DNA from: Amycolatopsis dendrobii
Lineage (GTDB): Bacteria > Actinomycetota > Actinomycetes > Mycobacteriales > Pseudonocardiaceae
Direction: 5' to 3'
Length of the DNA: 64,000 nucleotides
Assembly (NCBI RefSeq): GCF_014145675.1
Contig: NZ_JACGZW010000019.1
Span: 62,001-126,000 of the forward strand
The notes below the pieces were generated by a model. It made no database searches and was not told the DNA's origin. It worked only from the letters and a program-made list of their open reading frames with translations. Of the stretch, positions 35,454 through 43,188 are shown piece by piece (the first letter of the stretch is position 1; each line of letters begins with the position of its first letter). Made by a program: the position numbers and the translations under genes.

Positions 35454-38315
35454 TCAGGCCAGCTGAGGCCGCACCGGCCCCGCGGTCACCGTCTTGTGCA
35501 CATCCGCCGGACGCCCGGCCGTCGCGTACCCGTTGACGTGCAGCGAAACGCTGCGGATCGAACCGGTGTCGCCGCCCGTGGTGTCGACGACCTTGAACGT
35601 CCAGGTGCCGTCCGCCGAAGCGCCTGGCTGGCTCTGCGGCGTGACCGGCCGGTAGGTGCCGGTGTACGGCGCGTCCGCGGATCCGGTCGTGCTGAACAGC
35701 TTGGCCGCGGAATCGTCGAACACCACCTGACAGAGGTTGTTGCCGCTGCCGCCGCCCTTCTGGAACAGCGTCGCCGTCGCGCCGGACGGCGCGGTCAGCG
35801 TGCCGACCAGGTCGTTGACATAGGTGTGGTCGATGCCGACCGTGGTCGCTTTCTCCGCGGTGGTGCAGGCGGTGCCGTCGATCGAAAGCGACACCTTCGA
35901 CGCGGGACCGACGCCGCTCACCACGAGCGGAACCGACGCGCCGAGCGGCGAGTTGTCCGGGATCGCGACCGCCGGACCGGCGTAGGCGAACGCCTGCGAA
36001 ACCGGCGACGGCGTGCCGACCGGCAGCGAGAACGTGCTGGTGCGCGGCGAGAACGAGCCCGCGAAAGTCACCTTCGCGTTGAGCACCACCGGCGAGCCGA
36101 GCTGCTGGCCGGCCGGGACCGTGACGGTGAAGTCGTTGATTCCGGTCTGTCCCGGGCTGATCGTGCCGTACGACTTCGCCCGCGGCTCGATCGCGACGCC
36201 CGGAGTCGGCGAGGTGAGCACGACGCTCGTGGACACCGCCGTGCCGTCGCCGGTGTTCTTCACCGGCAGCGTGACCGTCGCGGTGTCACCAGGGTTGAGC
36301 GTGCTGCCGCCGTTGGGTCCGCGGACCGTCGGCTGTCCCGCTTCCGCGTACGGCTGCGGGCTGGCACCGGTGTACGCGAGCACCTTGTCCGCCAGCAACA
36401 CTCCGGCCCCGGTGAGGTTGTCCGTGCCGGGAGCTTCGATGTCCACCGCGGTCTTGAGGAACGCCTCGCGAATGTCCGAAGAGGACAGTCCGGGATTGCC
36501 GGACAGCACCAGGCTCGCGATCGCGGCCGCGTGCGGCGCGGCCGCCGAAGTGCCGAAGAACGGGTCGAATCCGCTCACCGAGGTGTGCACGCCGTCCGCC
36601 GCGGTGATTTCCGGCTTCTGCCGGACCTCTCCCCCGGTCGACGACACGTCGCCCGGCGTGATCGGCGTTCCGTTGGCTTCGTAGAACACCCGCCGAGGAC
36701 CGTCCGAACTGAACCGTTCCGCCTTGCTGGTCGCCGAATACGCCGCCGGATACGGTCCGGTCGGGTTCGCCGGGTCGCCCGGTTCGAGCGGACGGCCGAA
36801 CGCCGCCTCGGCCGGAGCCGCGGCGACCGCGAACGCCTTGCGCGCCGCGGCGTGGCCCACGACCGCGCCGGGCGTGGAGTACGCCTTGAGCCCGTCCGCG
36901 GAATCGCGGAACCGGCTGCCGAACGCGGTCAGCGAGAGGTACCGGCTCGCCCCGGAGAACTTCACCACGGCGAGCCGCAGCCCGGTGCCGCCGAAGAACG
37001 GGGTGGCCAGCTGCTCGTACGGGTCCTGAGTGCCGTTCTGGACGTCCTGGCTGAAGCTCACGACGTTGCCGCGCGCGTCGAGGAGGTAGAGGTCGTAGTC
37101 GTCCGCGGCCGCGCCGATCGGGTCGGACCAGTGCAGCGTCACCGGGATGTTCGCCGACGACGCGTCCGAAATCGGCTCGAACGCCTGCTTTCCGGCCGCG
37201 CCCGCGAAGTTGTGCGCGGTGCCGGCGTACTTGCCGATCGAGATTCCCGAATCGGCGAAGTCGCCTTCCCAATGCGCGGCGGTGCCGTCGGCGACGTTGC
37301 CCTCGTTGCCCGCGGAGGAGAAGTAGAGCGCGCCGTCGGCCGTCACGTCGTTCACCGCTTGCGCGATGATCCAGTCCTGGAACGGGGATTCCTTGAAGTA
37401 GATGACGTCGTCGACGATGACGTCGCAATGCGCTTCGAAACGGAGCTTGCGGATGTTGTCGGCGAAACTCGCGTCGGAGGTGAACGCGGTGGCGAAACCG
37501 AGCTTCGCGTTCGGGGCGAGGTCGTGGATGATCTCCAGCATCGCGGTGCCCTCGTCGCCGCTGCCCGCTTGTCCGGTCAGGACATCGACCGCCGGAAGCT
37601 CGCCCTTGGTCCGGGAAACCTCCAGGGAATCGACGCCGTCGGACAGCGCGCACGCCTTCACGCCGGTGCCGGTCACGCCGAACTGCTGGCGCGCGGTGTC
37701 CGCGTTGTGCGCCCGGTCGCCCGCGCTGACCACCTGCGTTTTGGTTCCGATCGCTTCCTTGAGCTGCCGGTCGATCCGGTCGGCCTTCTGCTGCTTGGTT
37801 TCCGAGCCTTCTTTGTTTTCCCGCTGCCGCGCCGTCATCGCCTGATCCGCGGTTTCGACGTGCTTCACGTCGCCGCGTTTCGCGATCTCCGGCAATGCGG
37901 TCAACGGCACCTCGGCCCGGATGCTCGCCGCCGTGCTCGACATCGCACGCACCTCGGCTCCGGCCTTGCGCAGGTCGTTGACGAGCCCGTCGCTGACCTT
38001 CGTGACCCGGATGTCGACGAGTGCTTTGTCCGCGATCCTGGCGATTCCCGGCAACGCGGCCGCGCTCAGGCTCCGCGTGCGCATCTTCTCCTGGACGAGC
38101 AGCTTGCTGTCTATTTTGGACTCAGTCGCGGTCTGTCCTGCTTTCACCGCCTGCAAAGCGGCGATCTGACTGTTCGCCGTGGAGTCCACAGTGGACTCCT
38201 GCGCTTCCGCTAGGGGCGGTGTCGCCAGCCCGGCGGCAAGCACCGCCGCGGCGACCACGCCCGTCCGTCTTCTCGCGGTTGTTGTCGAGGCTCCAGGTGA
38301 ACGGGTACGACGCAC
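35454..38315 (-). CDS. Secreted subtilisin-like protease (S8/S53-like) with P-domain
   Basis: A 953-residue secreted protease precursor. Signal peptide about 1-38 (RRRTGVVAAAVLAAGLA core), a long propeptide, and a catalytic domain about 205-640. Visible active-site residues: Asp226 (ACALSDGVDS), Asn337 (SSAGNEG) and Ser590 (FGTSAAAPHAA). Where subtilisins have HGT the protein has Glu255 in GDEGTAMLEIIHDLAP, so the catalytic His is replaced by Glu, as I recall for an S53-like subgroup. A CARDB-like repeat (about 660-770) and a proprotein-convertase P-domain (about 800-925, DGTWTFKVVD) complete it. GTG 38315 has GGAGGA 5 nt upstream. Confidence 0.9.
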   Translation of the reverse strand: MRRTRSPGASTTTARRRTGVVAAAVLAAGLATPPLAEAQESTVDSTANSQIAALQAVKAGQTATESKIDSKLLVQEKMRTRSLSAAALPGIARIADKALVDIRVTKVSDGLVNDLRKAGAEVRAMSSTAASIRAEVPLTALPEIAKRGDVKHVETADQAMTARQRENKEGSETKQQKADRIDRQLKEAIGTKTQVVSAGDRAHNADTARQQFGVTGTGVKACALSDGVDSLEVSRTKGELPAVDVLTGQAGSGDEGTAMLEIIHDLAPNAKLGFATAFTSDASFADNIRKLRFEAHCDVIVDDVIYFKESPFQDWIIAQAVNDVTADGALYFSSAGNEGNVADGTAAHWEGDFADSGISIGKYAGTAHNFAGAAGKQAFEPISDASSANIPVTLHWSDPIGAAADDYDLYLLDARGNVVSFSQDVQNGTQDPYEQLATPFFGGTGLRLAVVKFSGASRYLSLTAFGSRFRDSADGLKAYSTPGAVVGHAAARKAFAVAAAPAEAAFGRPLEPGDPANPTGPYPAAYSATSKAERFSSDGPRRVFYEANGTPITPGDVSSTGGEVRQKPEITAADGVHTSVSGFDPFFGTSAAAPHAAAIASLVLSGNPGLSSSDIREAFLKTAVDIEAPGTDNLTGAGVLLADKVLAYTGASPQPYAEAGQPTVRGPNGGSTLNPGDTATVTLPVKNTGDGTAVSTSVVLTSPTPGVAIEPRAKSYGTISPGQTGINDFTVTVPAGQQLGSPVVLNAKVTFAGSFSPRTSTFSLPVGTPSPVSQAFAYAGPAVAIPDNSPLGASVPLVVSGVGPASKVSLSIDGTACTTAEKATTVGIDHTYVNDLVGTLTAPSGATATLFQKGGGSGNNLCQVVFDDSAAKLFSTTGSADAPYTGTYRPVTPQSQPGASADGTWTFKVVDTTGGDTGSIRSVSLHVNGYATAGRPADVHKTVTAGPVRPQLA

Positions 38316-38364
38316 GTGCGTCCTCCGATCTCACACCGCGTGCCCCGACTCACGCTGGCCAACG

Positions 38365-38378
38365 CCGGTGATCACCGG
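38365..38378. promoter_or_regulatory. Perfect 14-bp palindrome upstream of the protease
   Basis: CCGGTGATCACCGG lies 50 bp upstream of the protease start. It is self-complementary without spacer and could be an operator; nothing else supports this. Confidence 0.3.
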
Positions 38379-38527
38379 CTGGATCCAGCTAAGTACCACT
38401 TCTGTCCGGGAAAAACGGCCGTTGGGGTGACGTTGGTCAGGCAATATCCGTTGCCAGCCGGACGTCGTAGGCCGTTCGGCGGAGCTTGCCGTCTTTCGCG
38501 CGCACGGCCGGGAGCCGGAGTCGCCGG

Positions 38528-39244
38528 TCAGCGCGGTTCGACGTTGTACTGGCCGAAGATTTCCGTGACCGCGGTCACGAAGGCATCTCCGAGGGCTCGG
38601 CGGGAAGTCTCCACGGCGTTCCAGATCACTGAATAGCGCTGAGCTGCCTTCGATCCGCTTCGGACGCAGTCGTGGAGCGCGGCCAAGTTGCTGCCGAAGC
38701 AACCGCCTGGGCCATTCGCCGCTTCGCCGATGGCGCAATAGAACGAGTCCTTCGAGGACCAGTGCTGTCCGTCGATGACGATATCGCCTGTGTCGCAGCG
38801 CATCGCGTGCTTCCCCGAGGTGAACCACGCGTTTTGCACGACGTGCAGCCAGTTGCCGTGCTGGGTCGCGGGATGTCGCGTCCACTCGCCGAGCAGGATC
38901 GAGCCGCGGCGCCAACGCGACCAGATCGCTTGCTCGTGGGGACAAGGCTCGCCGCCGCACGACGGAACTTCGAGACTCGCTGACCCGCCCGGCGCCGGGG
39001 AGATGTTCTTCGGCTTCAGTTCGAACCGGCCTAACCAATACCTGCCGATCGCGTCGCCGGAATCATCGAGCACCTCGAGCTCCGCATCGTCCACAGTCAC
39101 CGGTCGTGCGTCGGCTGCGCCGATGATGCCTGCGAAGGTCACCTTTCCGGCGGTCTCCTCGTCGGCAAAGAATCCGTGCAGTGGCTCGAAGGGGAGCGCG
39201 AAACCCGGACGGCTCTCCGCGGAGACGACCCGATACATCGGCAC
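38528..39244 (-). CDS. Protein with C-terminal barstar (barnase-inhibitor) domain
   Basis: A 238-residue protein. Residues about 154-236 fit the barstar fold: IVIDGQHWSSKDSFYCAIGE, then GGCFGSNLAALHDCVRSG, aligning with the YYGENLDALWDCLTG helix that plugs barnase, and a final helix DAFVTAVTEIFGQYNVE. The N-terminal 150 residues are a separate domain I do not recognise, with Cys in PSCGGEPCPHE. GTG 39244 has GGGGAG 7 nt before it; GTG 39277 overlaps the upstream stop. Barstar proteins inhibit RNase toxins; no barnase-like gene is beside it, so it may be an orphan immunity protein. Confidence 0.8.
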   Translation of the reverse strand: MPMYRVVSAESRPGFALPFEPLHGFFADEETAGKVTFAGIIGAADARPVTVDDAELEVLDDSGDAIGRYWLGRFELKPKNISPAPGGSASLEVPSCGGEPCPHEQAIWSRWRRGSILLGEWTRHPATQHGNWLHVVQNAWFTSGKHAMRCDTGDIVIDGQHWSSKDSFYCAIGEAANGPGGCFGSNLAALHDCVRSGSKAAQRYSVIWNAVETSRRALGDAFVTAVTEIFGQYNVEPR

Positions 39245-39273
39245 CTGAGATCTCCCCCGCCGGAGCAAACCGT

Positions 39274-39807
39274 TCACCCGATCCCGTAGTCGGCCACCAA
39301 CGCAGCCGCGTATTCATCCGGAACCGGCCGCCGTCCGCCGAATGCCATCCACACATACGACTCCACCGCTTCCGCCGCGTCCAGGAACGGGCCGAACCGC
39401 TCGCGCCATTCCTCGCGGGCCGCGGCGTCCGGGAAGCCTTGGAACACCGCCACCTCGGGACCGCGTTCTCCCCAGCAGCCCCACTGCCCGGACGGCCCCG
39501 TCACCGCGATGACATCAGCTGTCACAGCGATCGAGTCCAGGAACTCGTCGTCCGATTCGTGTCCGATCGCCGACCAGTAACCCTCCGAGCCGACGGGCGC
39601 CGAAACCGTCTGACGCGCGCCGGGTTCGAGCACCAGAAGGTCGACCCGGTCGTCGCCGTGCCAGCGGGCCATCTCGCGAAGCGCGGGCCAGATTTCCGGT
39701 GCCAGCACCACGTCGTACTCGCAGAACAGCGAGTCCCCGCGGGGCTCCCGGAAAACCTGCCCCGGCAGCCTCGCGCCGAGAGTGAAAACCTCCGCGAACC
39801 GAGTCAC
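39274..39807 (-). CDS. Hypothetical protein, coupled to barstar-domain gene
   Basis: A 177-residue cytosolic protein that I do not recognise. It is rich in acidic and aromatic residues (GPSGQWGCWGERGPEVAVF, DAAEAVESYVWMAFGG) and has no signal peptide or membrane segment. GTG 39807 overlaps the GNAT stop (GTGA); its stop overlaps the possible GTG 39277 of the barstar gene. The acidic, Trp-rich character resembles immunity proteins of polymorphic toxin systems, but this is only an impression. Confidence 0.72.
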   Translation of the reverse strand: MTRFAEVFTLGARLPGQVFREPRGDSLFCEYDVVLAPEIWPALREMARWHGDDRVDLLVLEPGARQTVSAPVGSEGYWSAIGHESDDEFLDSIAVTADVIAVTGPSGQWGCWGERGPEVAVFQGFPDAAAREEWRERFGPFLDAAEAVESYVWMAFGGRRPVPDEYAAALVADYGIG

Positions 39808-40295
39808 AGTTCCAGCCACATGATGCGCAACCCGACCCGCCCCTCGACCGGATGCCGGAAAGCCCCCGGCGCGACCCCCAGCGTCACGAACCCCAAACTC
39901 TCGTACAGCCGGATCGCATGGACATTGGTCTCGACCACCGCATTGAACTGAATCGCCGCGAAACCAGCCCGCCGGGCCCAAGCGATCAGGTCCAGCACCA
40001 AGGCCCTCCCGACGCCGGAACCGCGTGCGTCCCGGGACACCATCAAGCTTCCCGAAGCGACATGGCTGCCCGGACCCGGCCGGTTGGCGTACATGTTCGC
40101 CGTGCCCAGTACCCGGTCTCCTTCGGCAGCGACGACGACCCGCGCGGGGGCGGGAACCAGCCACTGCCGACGTGCTTCGGATTCGCTCATGGCCGGGTCG
40201 TAGGGGAACGTCCGCTGCTCGGTCACCACGTCCCGGACGATCGGCCAGATCCCCGGCCAATCGTCCGCGCCGGCTTCCCGGATCGTCACAGGCAT
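39804..40295 (-). CDS. GNAT N-acetyltransferase
   Basis: A 163-residue acetyltransferase. It opens VTIREAGADDWPGIWPIVRD as usual; SGSLMVSRDARGSGVGRALV is the acetyl-CoA pyrophosphate loop (R-G-S-G-V-G), and NVHAIRLYESLGFVTLG ends the fold. First gene of a three-gene coupled set with the hypothetical and barstar-domain genes. ATG 40295. Acceptor unknown. Confidence 0.9.
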   Translation of the reverse strand: MPVTIREAGADDWPGIWPIVRDVVTEQRTFPYDPAMSESEARRQWLVPAPARVVVAAEGDRVLGTANMYANRPGPGSHVASGSLMVSRDARGSGVGRALVLDLIAWARRAGFAAIQFNAVVETNVHAIRLYESLGFVTLGVAPGAFRHPVEGRVGLRIMWLEL

Positions 40296-40335
40296 CTGCC
40301 TACCGTGCTGACCAGGCACCCGTCCCGCAACCGAT

Positions 40336-41898
40336 TTAGAGCACGAAGGAATCCGACCAGGGCTGGCTCGACCGGCCCGACAAAGCGTCCAGCAACGTCA
40401 CCGCTTGCTTGTCCGTCAGCGAAGCCACGAAGTCCACGACCGCCCGGCCCCGGGCCAGCCCGCGCACCGCGTCCGCGCCCTCGATCCGCTCGCCTGTCGC
40501 GCCCACCAGCAGCTCCGGCGCGGTCCGCGCGAGGTCCGAGTATTCGCCGTGCGCCAGTTCCATCAGGTCGTGCAGCCGGCGCGGCAAGCGGGAAGCCTCG
40601 TCGCGGTCGAGGAGCCATGCGTCCAGCGCGTCGACCAACGTCGTGACCAGGCTGGCCTGGCCGCGCTGGTGCAGGGCGAGATCGGGGCGCAGGAGCACGA
40701 ACCGCCGGTGGACGAACTTCAGGACCTGCACCTCGTGCCACTGCGCGGGACGCAGCGAGACGTGCCCGGACCGGGTCGGCGGCGACGACAGGACGAAAAC
40801 CCCGTCCACCAATCGCGCCATCCAGTTCGCCGAGAACGCCGCCGTCGCTTGTTCGGCCTCGGTCGAACCGTCGAAGCCGTCCGCGAGCAGGCCGTCGACC
40901 AGTTCTCGTTGGACTCGGGCGACGGCGGCGGCGAAGGCGTCGTCGTCCACGATCCAGCTGTCCTTCAGGTGCATGCGGCGGCGCATCCGCTCCAGGGAAC
41001 GGCCTGGGCGGCGGATTTCCGCGGTCAGCCGGGCATCGTCCAAAGAGGCCAGATCGACGGCGTGCGCCAGCCACTCCCCCAGTTCGGCGGCGACGGGGGC
41101 GTGCTGCAGGACGCCGATGCGGTGGAAATCCTGCAGATCGTGGATCGCGTACGCGATGTCGTCGGCAGTGTCCATAACGGACGCTTCGACCGTCTGCTGC
41201 CACGGCTCGATCCGCCCGGCGAACGGGGCCCGCGACTGCTCGAAGTCGTCCAATTCCGTGACATACGCGGAAAACTTGCTCGCACCGGTGCCTGGAGCGT
41301 CGTCCGGCTCGGCGGCGCCGCGGGGCGGCAGGGGCATCGCGGTCGGATGCGGCTGCGGGTAATGCAGCCGCGCCCACGGGTATTTCAGGACCGCGGCGCG
41401 AACCGCGGTCGTCAGGTCCAGCCCGATGGCGGACGGGCCGCGCACGTCCGTCGTCGTGAGGATGCGGAACGACTGCGCGTTGCCCTCGAAACCGTCGGCC
41501 AGGCCGAACCGGTGCCGTGCGATCCGGTCCAGGGTCTGCTCGCCGAGATGCCCGAACGGAGGGTGCCCGAGGTCGTGCGCCAGGGCGGCCGCCTCGCACG
41601 CGTCCGGGTCGCAGCCGCCGAGTTTCGCGGCCAGTTCGGCCGACTCGCTCGATCCGGTGATCCGCTCCGCGATCCCGCGCGCGACCTGCGCGACCTTCAG
41701 GCTGTGCGTCAGCCGGTTGTGCAGCAGCCCGGCGCCGCCCGCGCTGACCACCTGGGTGACCCCGCCGAGCCGCGCGAAGAACGGCGACGCGGTGATCCGG
41801 TCGCGGTCGACGCGGAACGGGCTGGTCGCCAGGTCGGTGAACCCGCCCGCCCCGTTCGCCGGGTCCCGCCGCGCTGCCCTCGGATCGGTCTCGTCCAT
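40336..41898 (-). CDS. dGTPase-like deoxynucleoside triphosphohydrolase
   Basis: A 520-residue HD-domain protein that hydrolyses dNTPs to deoxynucleoside and triphosphate. NRLTHSLKVAQVARGIAE carries the first His, and AAALAHDLGHPPFGHLGE the HD pair (about residue 105); DTADDIAYAIHDLQD gives the distal Asp. The gene starts at ATG 41898. On the minus strand TACGGT (41911-41906) lies 7 nt upstream, so the mRNA is probably leaderless. Divergent from lycopene cyclase with only 38 bp between. Confidence 0.93.
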   Translation of the reverse strand: MDETDPRAARRDPANGAGGFTDLATSPFRVDRDRITASPFFARLGGVTQVVSAGGAGLLHNRLTHSLKVAQVARGIAERITGSSESAELAAKLGGCDPDACEAAALAHDLGHPPFGHLGEQTLDRIARHRFGLADGFEGNAQSFRILTTTDVRGPSAIGLDLTTAVRAAVLKYPWARLHYPQPHPTAMPLPPRGAAEPDDAPGTGASKFSAYVTELDDFEQSRAPFAGRIEPWQQTVEASVMDTADDIAYAIHDLQDFHRIGVLQHAPVAAELGEWLAHAVDLASLDDARLTAEIRRPGRSLERMRRRMHLKDSWIVDDDAFAAAVARVQRELVDGLLADGFDGSTEAEQATAAFSANWMARLVDGVFVLSSPPTRSGHVSLRPAQWHEVQVLKFVHRRFVLLRPDLALHQRGQASLVTTLVDALDAWLLDRDEASRLPRRLHDLMELAHGEYSDLARTAPELLVGATGERIEGADAVRGLARGRAVVDFVASLTDKQAVTLLDALSGRSSQPWSDSFVL

Positions 41899-41905
41899 GT
41901 GTCCC

Positions 41906-41911
41906 ACCGTA
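41906..41911 (-). promoter_or_regulatory. -10 box of the dGTPase gene
   Basis: TACGGT (TANNNT) ends 7 nt before ATG 41898, giving transcription from the start codon. No clear -35. Confidence 0.4.
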
Positions 41912-41936
41912 TCCGGCCGTCCGGCAGGATTGCGGG

Positions 41937-43043
41937 ATGACCGACGTGCTGGTGGCGGGCGGCGGCCCGGCCGGACGGGCGCTGGCGGCCGCGTGCGCCC
42001 GGCGAGGCCTGGAAACGGCCGTGCTCGACCCGGATCCACACCGAAAGTGGCCGAATACTTACGGAATGTGGGCGGACGAGGCGCCTGAGCTGCCGGGCGA
42101 AGCGATCGCCGCGGCTCCGGCGGCGACGCTGGCGTTCGGAACCCGCGAGCACCGCGTCGACCGGACGTATCGGGTAATCGACAACGCCGGGCTGCGCGAG
42201 TGGCTCACCGAGCCGAGCGTCCAGGTCGTCACCGGCAAGGTGACCGGCGCGGAACACGGTCCGCACGGTTCGACGGTCCTGCTCGCCGACGGTCGACGCC
42301 TCGCCGCCGCAGTGTTCGTCGACGCGTCCGGAGCACCCAAGCTGCGGGCTCCACGCGCCGAGCAGACCGCGTACGGGCTCGTGCTGCCCGCGGACCAAGC
42401 TGAGCGGCTCGCCCCGCCCGACACAGCTGTCTTCATGGACTGGCGCGACGGCACCGACAGCTTCCGGTATGCACTGCCCCTCGGCGACGGCTCCGTACTG
42501 GTCGAAGAGACGTCGCTCGCGCGCAAACCCGGGCTCCCAGTGGCCGAACTGGCCCAGCGGCTGCACGCGCGGCTCAAAGCGGCGGGAATCCGTCCCGCAG
42601 GCCGGGTCGAACAGGTGCGGATCGTGCTCGACGTCCCGCTGCCGAAGCGCGGCCAGGCGGTGCCGTTCGGGGTTGCGGGCGCGCTCGTCCACCCGGCGAC
42701 CGGCTACAGCCTCGCGACCGCGCTGCAGCTCGCGCCTCGCGTCGCGCAGGCTCTCGCGGACGCGTTCGACGCAGGTCCGGCGGCCGCGGCCAGCGCTGCC
42801 CGGAAGGCATTGTGGCCGCCCGAAGCCCGTGCTGTGCATGCCTTGCGCCGCTACGGACTCCGTGCATTGTGCGGAATGTCACCCGCTCAGTCAGCGCAAT
42901 TTTTCGACCTGTTCTTCGACCTTCCGATCCCGGCGCAGCGCGCGTTCACCTCGGGCCGCACCGACCTGCCCGGCACCGCCTCGACCATGGCAAACCTGTT
43001 CCGCGCCGCCCCGGCCCGCCTCCGCCGCCTGCTGCTGGGCTGA
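41937..43043 (+). CDS. Lycopene beta-cyclase
   Basis: A 368-residue FAD/NAD(P)-binding cyclase that turns lycopene ends into beta-rings. The dinucleotide fold DVLVAGGGPAGRALAAACA starts at residue 3; NTYGMWADE, FVDASGAP and GALVHPATGYSLATAL are typical of CrtY-type cyclases, as is MDWRDG. No other carotenoid gene (crtE, crtB, crtI) is in the window, so the pathway must be encoded elsewhere. ATG 41937. Could alternatively be classed as a generic lycopene cyclase family flavoprotein. Confidence 0.88.
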   Translation: MTDVLVAGGGPAGRALAAACARRGLETAVLDPDPHRKWPNTYGMWADEAPELPGEAIAAAPAATLAFGTREHRVDRTYRVIDNAGLREWLTEPSVQVVTGKVTGAEHGPHGSTVLLADGRRLAAAVFVDASGAPKLRAPRAEQTAYGLVLPADQAERLAPPDTAVFMDWRDGTDSFRYALPLGDGSVLVEETSLARKPGLPVAELAQRLHARLKAAGIRPAGRVEQVRIVLDVPLPKRGQAVPFGVAGALVHPATGYSLATALQLAPRVAQALADAFDAGPAAAASAARKALWPPEARAVHALRRYGLRALCGMSPAQSAQFFDLFFDLPIPAQRAFTSGRTDLPGTASTMANLFRAAPARLRRLLLG

Positions 43044-43188
43044 GCCCGTGCCGGGAATTTTGCCTTGCCCGATCGAGCGAACGCGAAAAGCATTTTGTTA
43101 CTCCGTTCCGGTGGCCAAAGTGCCGCGCTGGTGAACATCAGCTGACAACGGTTTCGCAGCCCCCTCCGGCGGTGCGAGTATCGCGTCC

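Noticed and set aside
35400..38213. Long plus-strand open frame opposite the protease gene (937 codons)
   Set aside because: It is an Arg-rich antisense shadow of high-GC codons with no domain; the minus-strand protein has a signal peptide and catalytic motifs.
38528..40295. Complete polymorphic toxin-immunity locus
   Set aside because: No toxin gene or secretion-linked large protein adjoins; only the barstar domain supports it.
41937..43043. Carotenoid gene cluster
   Set aside because: Only the cyclase is present; neighbours are dGTPase and a c-di-GMP-type protein.
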